NCBI GenBank assembly: GCA_963734595.1
Contig: CAVTHV010000035.1
Span: 1-64,000, forward strand
Source of the DNA: CAKKQX01 sp963734595
GTDB lineage: Bacteria; Pseudomonadota; Gammaproteobacteria; Burkholderiales; SG8-41
Direction: 5' to 3'
DNA: 64,000 nucleotides
The translations under genes were made by a program, and so were the position numbers. How positions within the stretch are numbered: position 1 is the first letter of the stretch; each line of letters begins with the position of its first letter. Shown here in pieces: positions 1 to 7,042 of this stretch. Under the pieces are notes generated by a model. It was given only the letters and a program-made list of their open reading frames with translations. It ran no database searches and was not told where the DNA came from.

Positions 1-150
1 TCATCAATTTTGGCTATAACTGAAACTGAAGTTACAGTAGGTTTCAACAATTGCTCAAACGAAGAGGTAACTAAAAAGGTCGTTCTGAAATTTTCGCAAT
101 CTAACCCTGCGCTCAAGCGGGACGCCGCGCAGAAGCGCGCCGCCCCTTAG
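1..150 (+). CDS. 3' end of a hypothetical integron cassette protein
   Basis: Frame 1 is open from the first base to a TAG at 148-150, so this is the tail of a gene starting left of the window. The last residues read SNPALKRDAAQKRAAP and are encoded by the attC site at 99-163, so the protein ends inside its own recombination site, which is common for cassette genes. The part outside attC shows no motif I recognise. The function is unknown. Confidence 0.5.
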   Translation, partial: SSILAITETEVTVGFNNCSNEEVTKKVVLKFSQSNPALKRDAAQKRAAP

Positions 151-163
151 CTCCACGTTGGGC
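99..163 (+). other. attC recombination site 1
   Basis: The left inverse core ATCTAAC (99-105) matches RYYYAAC and the right core GTTGGGC (157-163) matches GTTRRRY. Between them lie GC-rich arms that can pair (GACGCCGCGC against GCGCGCCGCCCC). The 65 bp length is typical of short attC sites. Its position, after one ORF and just before the next ATG, is what cassette arrays show. Confidence 0.8.
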
Positions 164-190
164 GTCTATCTATTTCAGAGTGAATCGAGA

Positions 191-784
191 ATGAAGTCTC
201 AATCCAAGTCCACTACTGAGTTACCGATACATCACTTTGAGCTGCAACAGGACTGGTCTACTTGGCTAAATGAAAATCACGCCAAATCACCCGGCGTGTG
301 GTTGCAGCTCGCAAAAAAGGGAACCGATACACCGTCAGTTTCATACGAGGAAGCCATCGAAATTGCGCTTTGCTTTGGATGGATAGATGGGCAAAAGCAA
401 ACCCACAGCGAGCAATTCTGGCTCCAGAAATTTACTCGGCGCTCTGAAAAAAGTGTGTGGTCGAAGATCAATAAGGACAAGGCGCTTGCTCTATTCAAAG
501 CAGGAAGCATGAAGCCAGCCGGACTCAAAGAGATTGAGCGTGCGAAAATCGACGGGCGCTGGGACGCTGCGTATGACTCGGCCAGCAAGTCAACTGTACC
601 AAGTGATTTTCAGTCCGCGCTGGACAACAATGCGCGAGCAAAAGACTTCTTCGAAACACTCGACAGTCGGAACCGGTACGCTGTTCTGTTCAGGATTCAA
701 ACCGCCAAGAAGGCTGAAACGCGCGCCAAGAAAATTTCACAGTTTGTGCTAATGCTGGAACGACACGAGAAGGTGCATCCATGA
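191..784 (+). CDS. YdeI/OmpD-associated (OmdA) family protein, integron cassette
   Basis: A 197-residue protein resembling the YdeI/OmdA family. Conserved segments are the early SPGVWLQLAKKG, the EEAIEIALCFGWIDG block, WLQKFTRRSEKSVWSKIN and the C-terminal RIQTAKKAETRAKKI. Members of this family have been linked to stress or bacteriocin tolerance, but the biochemical role is unclear. I place the start at ATG 191; the longer reading from TTG 158 begins inside the attC core and is unlikely. The gene sits between two attC sites in the cassette orientation, so it is a mobile cassette probably read from a promoter to the left. Soluble, with no signal peptide. Confidence 0.75.
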   Translation: MKSQSKSTTELPIHHFELQQDWSTWLNENHAKSPGVWLQLAKKGTDTPSVSYEEAIEIALCFGWIDGQKQTHSEQFWLQKFTRRSEKSVWSKINKDKALALFKAGSMKPAGLKEIERAKIDGRWDAAYDSASKSTVPSDFQSALDNNARAKDFFETLDSRNRYAVLFRIQTAKKAETRAKKISQFVLMLERHEKVHP

Positions 785-811
785 CCAATTCATGCCCGCT
801 TATCGCAAGAC

Positions 812-881
812 GCCCAACCCTGCGGTGCAGGGGACGCTGCGCGATAGAGCCGCGCCGCGCCCCTGACCTTGAACGTTAGGC
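812..881 (+). other. attC recombination site 2
   Basis: The left core GCCCAAC (812-818) and right core GTTAGGC (875-881) enclose 56 bp of GC-rich sequence with pairing arms (CCTGCGGTGCAGGGG and CGCGCCCCTGA). It follows the OmdA-family gene and ends 5 bp before the next start codon. Confidence 0.85.
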
Positions 882-886
882 CGCAA

Positions 887-1279
887 ATGATCGCGCTCGC
901 ACTGACAGCGTTGTTCCTTCTTATTCTGGCGCAGGTGTTCTTCTTGTTCCGGGTTGCTGACGTTGTTCGCCGCCGGCTTCGTCCTCTAATTCCGGAACGG
1001 TCGGGTGTCGCACGTGAATCCATCGCTGCGCTGCTCTTTCTGGGCATGGTCGCATTGGTGTTTGGTGTGTACCTCTTTGGGCCCGCGTACGTCGTGATGC
1101 AAGTCTTCGCATTGGCGCTCTTGATTCCTCCGGCCGAGTTAGGGAAGTTTCTACCTGTCTTTCTATTCGTTAGCTTGGTCATGCTGGGGGTTTGCGTGAA
1201 ACTTTGGCCGAAGCATTTCGCGTTTTGCGGCCTAACAACCGGTTCAACGCCGACGCGCCGCGAGCGGCGCGCGGGTTAA
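887..1279 (+). CDS. Small integral membrane protein, integron cassette
   Basis: About 130 residues with three hydrophobic segments: residues 1-25 (ALALTALFLLILAQVFFLF), about 47-67 and about 70-105. The start is ATG 887, right after the attC2 core; a longer reading from TTG 869 would begin inside attC2. The last 17 codons run through attC3 and add a basic tail, so the C-terminus is set by the recombination site. No family recognised; the function is unknown. Confidence 0.6.
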   Translation: MIALALTALFLLILAQVFFLFRVADVVRRRLRPLIPERSGVARESIAALLFLGMVALVFGVYLFGPAYVVMQVFALALLIPPAELGKFLPVFLFVSLVMLGVCVKLWPKHFAFCGLTTGSTPTRRERRAG

Positions 1280-1293
1280 CCGGGACGTTATGC
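1230..1293 (+). other. attC recombination site 3
   Basis: The left core GCCTAAC (1230-1236) and right core GTTATGC (1287-1293) enclose a GC-rich hairpin (CGACGCGCCGC / GCGGCGCGCGGG). The site is 64 bp, the same size class and orientation as attC1 and attC2. Confidence 0.85.
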
Positions 1294-1351
1294 GGTATTC
1301 GTCGGTGGCAAGTGATTGTGGCAAGATAGCAATAACTTGGAGGCTTAAACT

Positions 1352-1537
1352 ATGTCCACAGTCAAGGAAGAGCTTACCCGCCTGATCCAAGGGCAGCCCG
1401 AAGACAGTTCGCGTGAGGAAATCGTGCGCGAACTTGCCTTTCACGTCATGGTCGAACGCGGTCTCGCCGATTCGGACGCGAAGCGTACCATCTCAAATGA
1501 GCAGATGGCGCACCGCATCCGCGCATGGCAGCAATAG
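1352..1537 (+). CDS. Antitoxin of a ParE/RelE-type cassette toxin-antitoxin pair
   Basis: A 61-residue acidic, helical protein (EELTRLIQGQPEDSS then EEIVRELAFHVMVERGL). Such proteins are normally paired with ParE/RelE toxins. A good ribosome binding site (TTGGAGG) lies about 10 bp upstream. Its end overlaps the toxin start by 13 bp, so the two are translationally coupled. It occupies the cassette bounded by attC3 and the putative attC4. The C-terminal part presumably wraps the toxin; no DNA-binding motif is obvious. Confidence 0.7.
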   Translation: MSTVKEELTRLIQGQPEDSSREEIVRELAFHVMVERGLADSDAKRTISNEQMAHRIRAWQQ

Positions 1538-1818
1538 CGTGGACCGATGAAGCACAGCGCTGGCTCGAAGACATCTTCGAGTACATCGCAGCCGACAATC
1601 CGCAAGCGGCCATCCGCACCGTCCAGGAAATCTACGAGAAGGCGCAAGTCCTCGCCAAATTTCCCGAGATCGGACACCGTTACGTTGCCTCCTCCCGGGA
1701 CGTCCGAGTCCTGCTATACGGGCATTACCGAATCGCCTACCTCGTAAAAGACGATGGAAACATCGACATCCTCGGCGTCTTTCACGGGGCGCTCGACATC
1801 ACGAAATATGAGCTGTAA
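1525..1818 (+). CDS. RelE/ParE-family toxin
   Basis: A 97-residue ParE/RelE-fold protein. It opens with IAWTDEAQRWLEDIFEYIA, has the DNPQAAIRTVQEIYEKAQVLAKFPEIGH helix-loop and the strand block RVLLYGHYRIAYLVKDDGNIDILGVFH. ParE members poison gyrase and RelE members cut mRNA at the ribosome; the sequence alone does not decide which. The gene overlaps its antitoxin by 13 bp. Toxin-antitoxin cassettes are common in sedentary integrons and are thought to stabilise the array. Confidence 0.85.
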   Translation: MAAIAWTDEAQRWLEDIFEYIAADNPQAAIRTVQEIYEKAQVLAKFPEIGHRYVASSRDVRVLLYGHYRIAYLVKDDGNIDILGVFHGALDITKYEL

Positions 1819-1822
1819 TGGC

Positions 1823-1900
1823 GCATAACCGCCGGCTCGTGAGCGACGCGAAATCGGCGCTACGCGCCTCTTTCTGAGTGCCAGAACCGGGATGTTTAGC
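1823..1900 (+). other. Putative degenerate attC site 4
   Basis: The left core GCATAAC (1823-1829) is the exact complement of the attC3 right core. The best right core, GTTTAGC (1894-1900), has T where a purine is expected in GTTRRRY. The interior is 64 bp and partly self-complementary. Its position after the toxin stop and 22 bp before the next gene fits an attC. It may be decayed. Confidence 0.5.
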
Positions 1901-1921
1901 CATTCTGTTTAGGTACCGGCC

Positions 1922-2281
1922 ATGTGGCTCGCGATCAAGATCGGCGTGTTCTACGGTGCGCCAATTATCGCCGTGGTGCTGGCGATTGCATGGTTTGCGC
2001 TGCTGTTGGTTCGCGTGCGCCGTGGCGCCATGTCCCGCGGCAGGGCGGCAGCGCTTTACCCGCTCACGCTGCTGCTTCCGGTCGCGGCACTCATCGTAGT
2101 CTGGGGCACGGCGGAACTGGCGGGCTACTACGCCGTTCCTCCCGGCCAATATGCGTGGGACGGCAATGCGGCGCTGCAGTTTCTGCTGAGTCTGCTTCCG
2201 CTCGCGGCATACGTGGCCATACCGATCGCGGTGCTCGTTGTTTTATTCTGGTCGACGTTGGCATTATCGAAGTCGGAATGA
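1922..2281 (+). CDS. Small membrane protein, last integron cassette
   Basis: 119 residues with hydrophobic segments at about 4-30 (IKIGVFYGAPIIAVVLAIAW), 44-68 and 85-115, joined by a short basic loop (VRVRRGAMSRGR). Three membrane spans are predicted by eye. It lies between the degenerate attC4 and the long attC5, so it is the last recognisable cassette gene. No family recognised. Confidence 0.55.
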   Translation: MWLAIKIGVFYGAPIIAVVLAIAWFALLLVRVRRGAMSRGRAAALYPLTLLLPVAALIVVWGTAELAGYYAVPPGQYAWDGNAALQFLLSLLPLAAYVAIPIAVLVVLFWSTLALSKSE

Positions 2282-2412
2282 TAATGATTTGACGTTCCTG
2301 TGTCCTGAATCAGGGCGCCTGGACTGGACAGTGCGGTAAGGAGGTGAGACTATTTCCAGAACCAAGAACCTCTGAAAAATGTCTGTTTTTCAAAAGAGGT
2401 CACAACTAGAGC
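2282..2412. other. Cassette 3' region without a gene
   Basis: No ORF is supported. An imperfect hairpin (ACCTCTGAAAAA at 2368-2379, paired with GTTTTTCAAAAGAGGT ending at 2400) could act as a weak terminator for the last cassette. Otherwise nothing is seen. Confidence 0.3.
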
Positions 2413-2544
2413 GCCTAACATAATGAAACACATGTGCGTTGCTGCCAAAATTGGCGCTGACGCGAAGGACGGTGCAGAGCATATCGCGAATATGGTCAAG
2501 CCGGCCGACAATGCCAGCGCATCACGCGTTTCATTATGTTAGGC
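2413..2544 (+). other. Long attC-like site 5, end of the cassette array
   Basis: The cores GCCTAAC (2413-2419) and GTTAGGC (2538-2544) lie inside perfect 21-bp inverted arms (2409-2429 and 2528-2548). The next about 20 bp of each arm pair imperfectly. At 132 bp it is near the upper size of attC sites and much longer than sites 1-3. The tctCBA operon begins 34 bp later with no further attC, so this marks the array's right edge. A small non-autonomous inverted-repeat element is the alternative reading. Confidence 0.65.
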
Positions 2545-2577
2545 GCTCTTAAATTCTGTCAAAAAAAGGAGAGGACC

Positions 2578-3564
2578 ATGAACAAATTATCGATTGCCAC
2601 CTCGGGCTTTCTGGCGTGTTTAGGTTTTTTCAGTTTGGGGGCAGCGCAGGCTGCGGACAAGTACCCGGTGAAACCGATCGTCTGCATCGTGGCGGTCGAG
2701 GCCGGCGCCGACGGCGACGTGCTCGTCCGTCCCATCATGGAAAGGGTTTCCAAGATGCTGGGCCAGCCCATCATCATCGTGAACAAACCCGGGGGCGGCA
2801 GCTCGATCGGCTATCGCGAAATTTACGCCGCCAAGCCCGACGGCTATACGATCGGCTGGGGTTCGGCGACGATCATCACCAACAAGCTGCAGGGGGTGTC
2901 GCCGCTCGACTACCATGACTTTACCCAGCTCGGCGCCTACGCGACCTTTTTCCCGATCGTGATCGGCTCCACCAAGAGCAAGATCCAGTTCAAGACCATC
3001 CAGGAGGCCATCGCCTATGCGAAGGCCAACCCCGGCAAGGTCACGATGTCGACGGCGGGGGTCGGGCAGAGCTGGTGGGTCGCCGCCATGTCCTTCATCG
3101 GCGGCACCGGCCTCAACATCAATTCGATTCCCCAGCCGGGAGCCGGCGCCATGACGGTGGCCCAGGTGGCGGGCGGACATGCCGAACTCGGGGTTGCGGC
3201 GCTGGGCTCGGCCAAGAGCATGGTCGACAGCGGGCAGGTCAGATTCCTGGCGACGCTCGGCGAAGGGCGGGCGCCCGCGCCGTACGACAAGATTCCCACC
3301 GTGAAGGAACTCGGGTACGACGTCAGCTGGGAGTCGACCAATTTCCTGATGGGACCGCCCAAAATGCCGAAAGAGATCGTGGCGGTGCTGGCGAGCGCGA
3401 TCGAGAAGGCGGTGAAGGACCCCGAGTACATCAAATTCGCCAACGAACGAAACACCCGCTGGGCATACGTTCCTCCCGACAAGATCGTCGCCGATTTCGA
3501 CAAGCGCCGGGATGCCGTGCGGGAGATCATGAAGAAAGCCGGGATATTGAAAGAGAGCAAGTAA
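2578..3564 (+). CDS. tctC: Bug/TctC-type periplasmic tricarboxylate-binding receptor
   Basis: 328 residues. The Sec signal peptide (MNKLSIATSGFLACLGFFSLGAAQAA) is cleaved after AQAA, so the protein acts in the periplasm. Typical Bug features are KYPVKPIVCIV at the mature N-terminus, GQPIIIVNKPGGGSSIGYREIYAAKPDGYT and the C-terminal PPDKIVADFDKRRDAVREIM. It captures a carboxylated substrate and passes it to the TctAB membrane pair encoded immediately downstream. ATG 2578 is preferred because AAAGGAGAGG lies just upstream; the longer frame begins in the attC core. Substrate unknown. Confidence 0.92.
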   Translation: MNKLSIATSGFLACLGFFSLGAAQAADKYPVKPIVCIVAVEAGADGDVLVRPIMERVSKMLGQPIIIVNKPGGGSSIGYREIYAAKPDGYTIGWGSATIITNKLQGVSPLDYHDFTQLGAYATFFPIVIGSTKSKIQFKTIQEAIAYAKANPGKVTMSTAGVGQSWWVAAMSFIGGTGLNINSIPQPGAGAMTVAQVAGGHAELGVAALGSAKSMVDSGQVRFLATLGEGRAPAPYDKIPTVKELGYDVSWESTNFLMGPPKMPKEIVAVLASAIEKAVKDPEYIKFANERNTRWAYVPPDKIVADFDKRRDAVREIMKKAGILKESK

Positions 3565-3662
3565 TTCCCGTGAATTCAACTTTGCTTCGGGCGATGCCGG
3601 GATTTTGAGCGGGCACGCACAGCGCGTCGGGTTGGATCCCGGCGCGCTCATCCGCAAGGTGC

Positions 3663-4128
3663 ATGCGCATGCATAGGGCAGGCAGATTCAGACTCGAACT
3701 ATTCTTCGAATTTCTCCTTCTCGTCCTGGGTGTCGTCATCAGCGCCGTGTCCTGGGGATACGGCGTCGGAAGCTCTCGCCCGCCCCGGGCCGGGTTTTTA
3801 TCCGGGTCTCATCGGCGTGGCGATCGCCGTCTTCTCCTGTTTCATCCTGCTGGCGGAATTCAGGACGAAGCCGGGCAAAGCGGTTCTTGACCGGCGGGGC
3901 GCCACAACGCTGATCCTCATGACGGCGACCTTCTGCCTATGGATCGTCGCGATGCCGTTCCTCGGGTATGTCGTCGTCACGCTGCTCGCCACCTACGCCT
4001 TTTGCAAGATCATGCGACTCGAGGGCTGGGTGAAGCCCCTGGCGGTTTCCGGCGGCACCGCGCTGTTTCTTTACCTGCTGTTCGATTACTGGATGTATAT
4101 CGACCTGCCGCGCGGGATTCTGGGGTAG
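3663..4128 (+). CDS. tctB: TctB-type small transporter subunit (frameshifted)
   Basis: The small four-helix membrane subunit of the tripartite tricarboxylate transporter. The N-terminus is in the frame starting at 3663 (MRMHRAGRF, then the first helix ELFFEFLLLVLGVVISAVSW). The family signature PGPGFYPGLIGVAIAVFSCF and the remaining helices continue in the +1 frame to 4128. The frames meet at about 3783-3790 in a CCCCGGG run; removing one C restores SSRPPGPGFYPG. This is either a homopolymer read error or a real frameshift. The neighbours tctC and tctA are intact and spacing is operon-like, which favours an error. Confidence 0.8.
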
Positions 4129-4136
4129 GAACGGCC

Positions 4137-5654
4137 ATGGAAGGATTGGGGCTTCTGTATAACGGGTTCGTCCAGTGCTTCACGGTGCCGAACCTGATCG
4201 CGTGTTTCGTGGGTGCGCTGGTCGGTACCATCGTCGGCGTGCTGCCTGGCCTCGGGCCGACGGCGACGATGGCGGTGATGCTGCCGTTCACCATGTCCTA
4301 TGGCGCGACCACCGGCCTGATCATGATGACGGGCGTCTGGTACGGCGCGATGTATGGCGGCTCGACCACCTCGATCCTCGTCAACATACCGGGCGAGGCC
4401 GCGAGCGTCGTCACCTGCATCGACGGTTACCAGATGTGCAAGAAAGGCAGGGCGGGGGCGGCCCTCGCGCTGGTCGCGGTGGGTTCCTTCATTGCCGGCA
4501 CCATCGGGATCCTCGGGCTGCAGTTTTTCGCGCCGCTGCTCGGCAACGCAGCGCTCGCCTTCGGCCCGCCCGAATTTCTCTGCTTCATGCTCTTCGCCTT
4601 CATCCTGCTGTCCAATCTCTCGGCCGAGGCGCCGCTCAAGGGCGGGCTGATGATCGCCTTCGGGCTTTTTCTCAGCACCGTCGGCATCAATCCGATGGAC
4701 AGCTATCCGCGTTTCACCTTCGGCTCGGAAACGCTGATGCTCGGCATCGATTTCCTGCCGATCGCCATGGGCCTGTTCGGCGTCTCCGAAATCCTGAACA
4801 TCGCGATCGAGAAGTACGTGAAGCCGGAGGTCAACAAGATCCGCCTGAAGGACCTCTATCCCGACAGGGAGGAAATCAGGCGCGCCGTTTATCCGACGCT
4901 GCGCGGTTCGGTGCTGGGTTTCTTCGTGGGGCTGGTGCCGGGACCCTGCACGGTGATCTCCACGTTTGTCTCGTATGCGCTCGAAAAAAGAATCTCCAAA
5001 AACCCGGAGAAGTTCGGGCATGGCGCGGTGGAGGGCGTCGTCGGGCCGGAGTCCGCCAACAACAGCGCGGTGATGGGGTCGATGATCCCGCTCTTGACCC
5101 TGGGGATCCCGTTTGCAGCGCCGAGCGCGATCATGCTGGCGGGGCTCCGGATGCACAACGTCGAACCGGGCCCGATGCTGTTCGCGACCAATCCCGATGT
5201 CTTCTGGACGTTCATCGCGGCGATGTATGTCGGCAATTTCATGCTGCTGATCCTCAACCTGCCGCTCGTCGGGGCATTCGCGAGGATCGCCGTGATCCGG
5301 CCGCAGATCCTGATGCCGATGATCAGCCTGACCTGCCTGGTCGGCGTCTACAGCGTCAGGAATTCGCTGTTCGACGTCTGGGTGATGATCATCGCGGGCG
5401 TCGTCGGCTATTTCCTGCGCCAGTGGAAATATCCGATCGCGCCTTTCATCATCGGCGTCGTGTTGGGTCCGACGACGGAAAACAGCCTTCGGCAGACGCT
5501 GATGATGTTCAAGGGCGATCTGTCGCTGGTGTTGACCCAGCCGGTGTCGCTCACGCTGCTGGTGCTGTCGGCGGCGTTCCTGGCTTTCAAATTTATCGCG
5601 CCCCTGTTCGGGAACAAGTACACGCTGAAAGTCGAAGAGGACGACACGCTCTGA
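4137..5654 (+). CDS. tctA: TctA-type large transporter subunit
   Basis: 505 residues, highly hydrophobic, the large 12-helix transport subunit of the TTT system in the inner membrane. Family hallmarks are GALVGTIVGVLPGLGPTAT near residue 25, MYGGSTTSILVNIPGEAASV around 75, the second-repeat GLVPGPCTVISTF and the later LTLGIPFAAPSAIMLAGL. It starts at ATG 4137, eight bases after the tctB stop, so the genes are co-transcribed. With TctC and TctB it imports a carboxylate driven by the ion gradient. Length matches the family. Confidence 0.93.
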   Translation: MEGLGLLYNGFVQCFTVPNLIACFVGALVGTIVGVLPGLGPTATMAVMLPFTMSYGATTGLIMMTGVWYGAMYGGSTTSILVNIPGEAASVVTCIDGYQMCKKGRAGAALALVAVGSFIAGTIGILGLQFFAPLLGNAALAFGPPEFLCFMLFAFILLSNLSAEAPLKGGLMIAFGLFLSTVGINPMDSYPRFTFGSETLMLGIDFLPIAMGLFGVSEILNIAIEKYVKPEVNKIRLKDLYPDREEIRRAVYPTLRGSVLGFFVGLVPGPCTVISTFVSYALEKRISKNPEKFGHGAVEGVVGPESANNSAVMGSMIPLLTLGIPFAAPSAIMLAGLRMHNVEPGPMLFATNPDVFWTFIAAMYVGNFMLLILNLPLVGAFARIAVIRPQILMPMISLTCLVGVYSVRNSLFDVWVMIIAGVVGYFLRQWKYPIAPFIIGVVLGPTTENSLRQTLMMFKGDLSLVLTQPVSLTLLVLSAAFLAFKFIAPLFGNKYTLKVEEDDTL

Positions 5655-5670
5655 ACTTGAAGGGCAAAGT

Positions 5671-5740
5671 TAAAAGCGGAGACACAGAGGACACAGAGGA
5701 CACGAAGGAAAAACAAAGAAAGATATAATAAAAACAACAC
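5671..5740 (+). repeat. Dispersed composite repeat, partial copy 1
   Basis: Begins with the AAAAGCGGAGACACAGAGG module, repeats the 9-mer ACACAGAGG, then runs into the AT-rich tail with ATATAATAAAAACAA. It lies 17 bp after the tctA stop, on the same strand. The hairpin module seen in fuller copies is absent. Confidence 0.8.
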
Positions 5741-5775
5741 ATTACGAATTGTTTCGTGAGGTTGGCAACCAGCAT

Positions 5776-6195
5776 ATGAAAAGCTACCGCAAAGAACTCT
5801 GGTTCAACATTCCGTCCCGGCGCGGGTTCATCAACATCACCTCCCAGGTCGAGGAGTGCCTGCGCGAGAGCGGCGTCAAGGAGGGACTCGTGCTCGTCAA
5901 CCCGATGCACATCACGGCGTCGGTCTTCATCAACGACGACGAGCCGGGACTGCACCACGATTACGAGCAGTGGCTGGAGAAGCTGGCGCCGCACGAACCG
6001 GTCGCCCAGTACCGCCACAACGATACCGGGGAAGATAACGCCGACGCCCACATCAAGCGGCAGGTGATGGGGCGGGAGGTGGTCGTGGCGATCACGGCGG
6101 GGAAACTGGATTTCGGCACCTGGGAACAGATCTTCTATGGCGAGTTCGACGGCAGGCGGAAGAAGCGGGTGCTGGTCAAAATCATAGGCGAATAA
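5776..6195 (+). CDS. YjbQ family protein (UPF0047)
   Basis: 139 residues, the single-domain YjbQ fold. Conserved: NPMHITASVFINDDEPGLHHDY (with His and Asp), YRHNDTGEDNADAHIKRQVMG, then GKLDFGTWEQIFYGEFDGRRKKRVLVKI, which matches the family's GtwQ-x-DGxRxR end. Some members have a weak thiamine-phosphate synthase activity, but the physiological role is uncertain. ATG 5776 is chosen because the conserved strand SYRKELWFNI begins right there; the upstream extension is repeat-derived. A single gene. Confidence 0.88.
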   Translation: MKSYRKELWFNIPSRRGFINITSQVEECLRESGVKEGLVLVNPMHITASVFINDDEPGLHHDYEQWLEKLAPHEPVAQYRHNDTGEDNADAHIKRQVMGREVVVAITAGKLDFGTWEQIFYGEFDGRRKKRVLVKIIGE

Positions 6196-6238
6196 AGGCG
6201 GCGCGATCGGTCACCTAAATCCGGAAATTACTACACCT

Positions 6239-6865
6239 ATGCATCCGATTGGCTACGTTGCGCTCTGTATCCTGTCGTTTGGCGTCGCGGCTTACGCTGT
6301 CGTCGTCTACGCGCTGATGCCGCTTGGCGCGGTCGTCCACCCCGAGATGCGCGCCGTCTTCGAGGCGCACCGCTTCGGGATTTACGCGCATGTCTTCGCG
6401 TCGGCCATAGCGCTGATGCTCGGCCCGCTCCAGTTCTCCAGCCGCCTGCGCCACAGCCGCGCTTCATTGCATCGCTGGCTCGGCCGTTTTTATCTCGGCG
6501 CGGGCGTCCTGATCGGCGGTCTGGCAGGCCTGTACATGGCATTCCACACGTTCGGGGGTGCCATCGCGCGCCTTGGCTTTGCGGGTTTGGCGCTTGCATG
6601 GCTATATACGGGCTTGCGGGCGTATCTTGCCATTCGCGCTGGACACGTCGCGGTGCATCGGGCCTGGATGGTTCGCAACTTCGCGCTCAGCTTTGCGGCA
6701 GTCACACTCAGGCTCTACATGCCTGCCTCCGTGGTCACGGGAATCGGGTTCGAAGCCGCTTATCCGTTCATCGCGTGGCTGTGCTGGGTGCCGAACGTCA
6801 TTGCGGCAGAATTGTTATTTAACAAGACTAATAAGTTACCCATGCTTTTAAAGTCAAAAGCATGA
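6239..6865 (+). CDS. DUF2306 family membrane protein
   Basis: 208 residues with about six hydrophobic segments. His and Arg residues at helix ends (EAHRFGIYAHVFASAIALMLGP, LRHSRASLHRWLGRFYLGAG, HVAVHRAWMVRNFALSFAAVTLR) are typical of DUF2306, where histidines may bind haem or metal; that role is inference. The biochemical function is unknown. A freestanding gene followed by a copy of the composite repeat. Confidence 0.8.
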   Translation: MHPIGYVALCILSFGVAAYAVVVYALMPLGAVVHPEMRAVFEAHRFGIYAHVFASAIALMLGPLQFSSRLRHSRASLHRWLGRFYLGAGVLIGGLAGLYMAFHTFGGAIARLGFAGLALAWLYTGLRAYLAIRAGHVAVHRAWMVRNFALSFAAVTLRLYMPASVVTGIGFEAAYPFIAWLCWVPNVIAAELLFNKTNKLPMLLKSKA

Positions 6866-7035
6866 ACGCGAAGGACGCGAAGGTTCGCAAAGTAACGCGA
6901 AGAGAAAACTAAATATTTAAAAGCGGGGACACGGAGGACACGGAGGACACAGAGGACACAGAGGACACAAAGGAAAATAATAATAACGAAAGTGGATTGC
7001 GGTTATGTGCGTGAGGGATTGAGCTGGTGAACGCC
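6851..7035 (+). repeat. Dispersed composite repeat, copy 2 (modules B and A)
   Basis: Module B (AAAGCATGAACGCGAAGGAC type, here 6856-6905) is followed by module A from about 6919 with several 9-mers (GGACACAGA variants). A tail like GTGGATTGCGGTTATGTGCG then runs to the end of the convergent MFS gene. Same strand as the gene before it. Confidence 0.75.
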
Positions 7036-7042
7036 GTACGGT

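Noticed and set aside
2620..5156. Long minus-strand frames opposite tctC and tctA
   Set aside because: Arg/Asp/His-rich shadow frames of strongly supported transporter genes.
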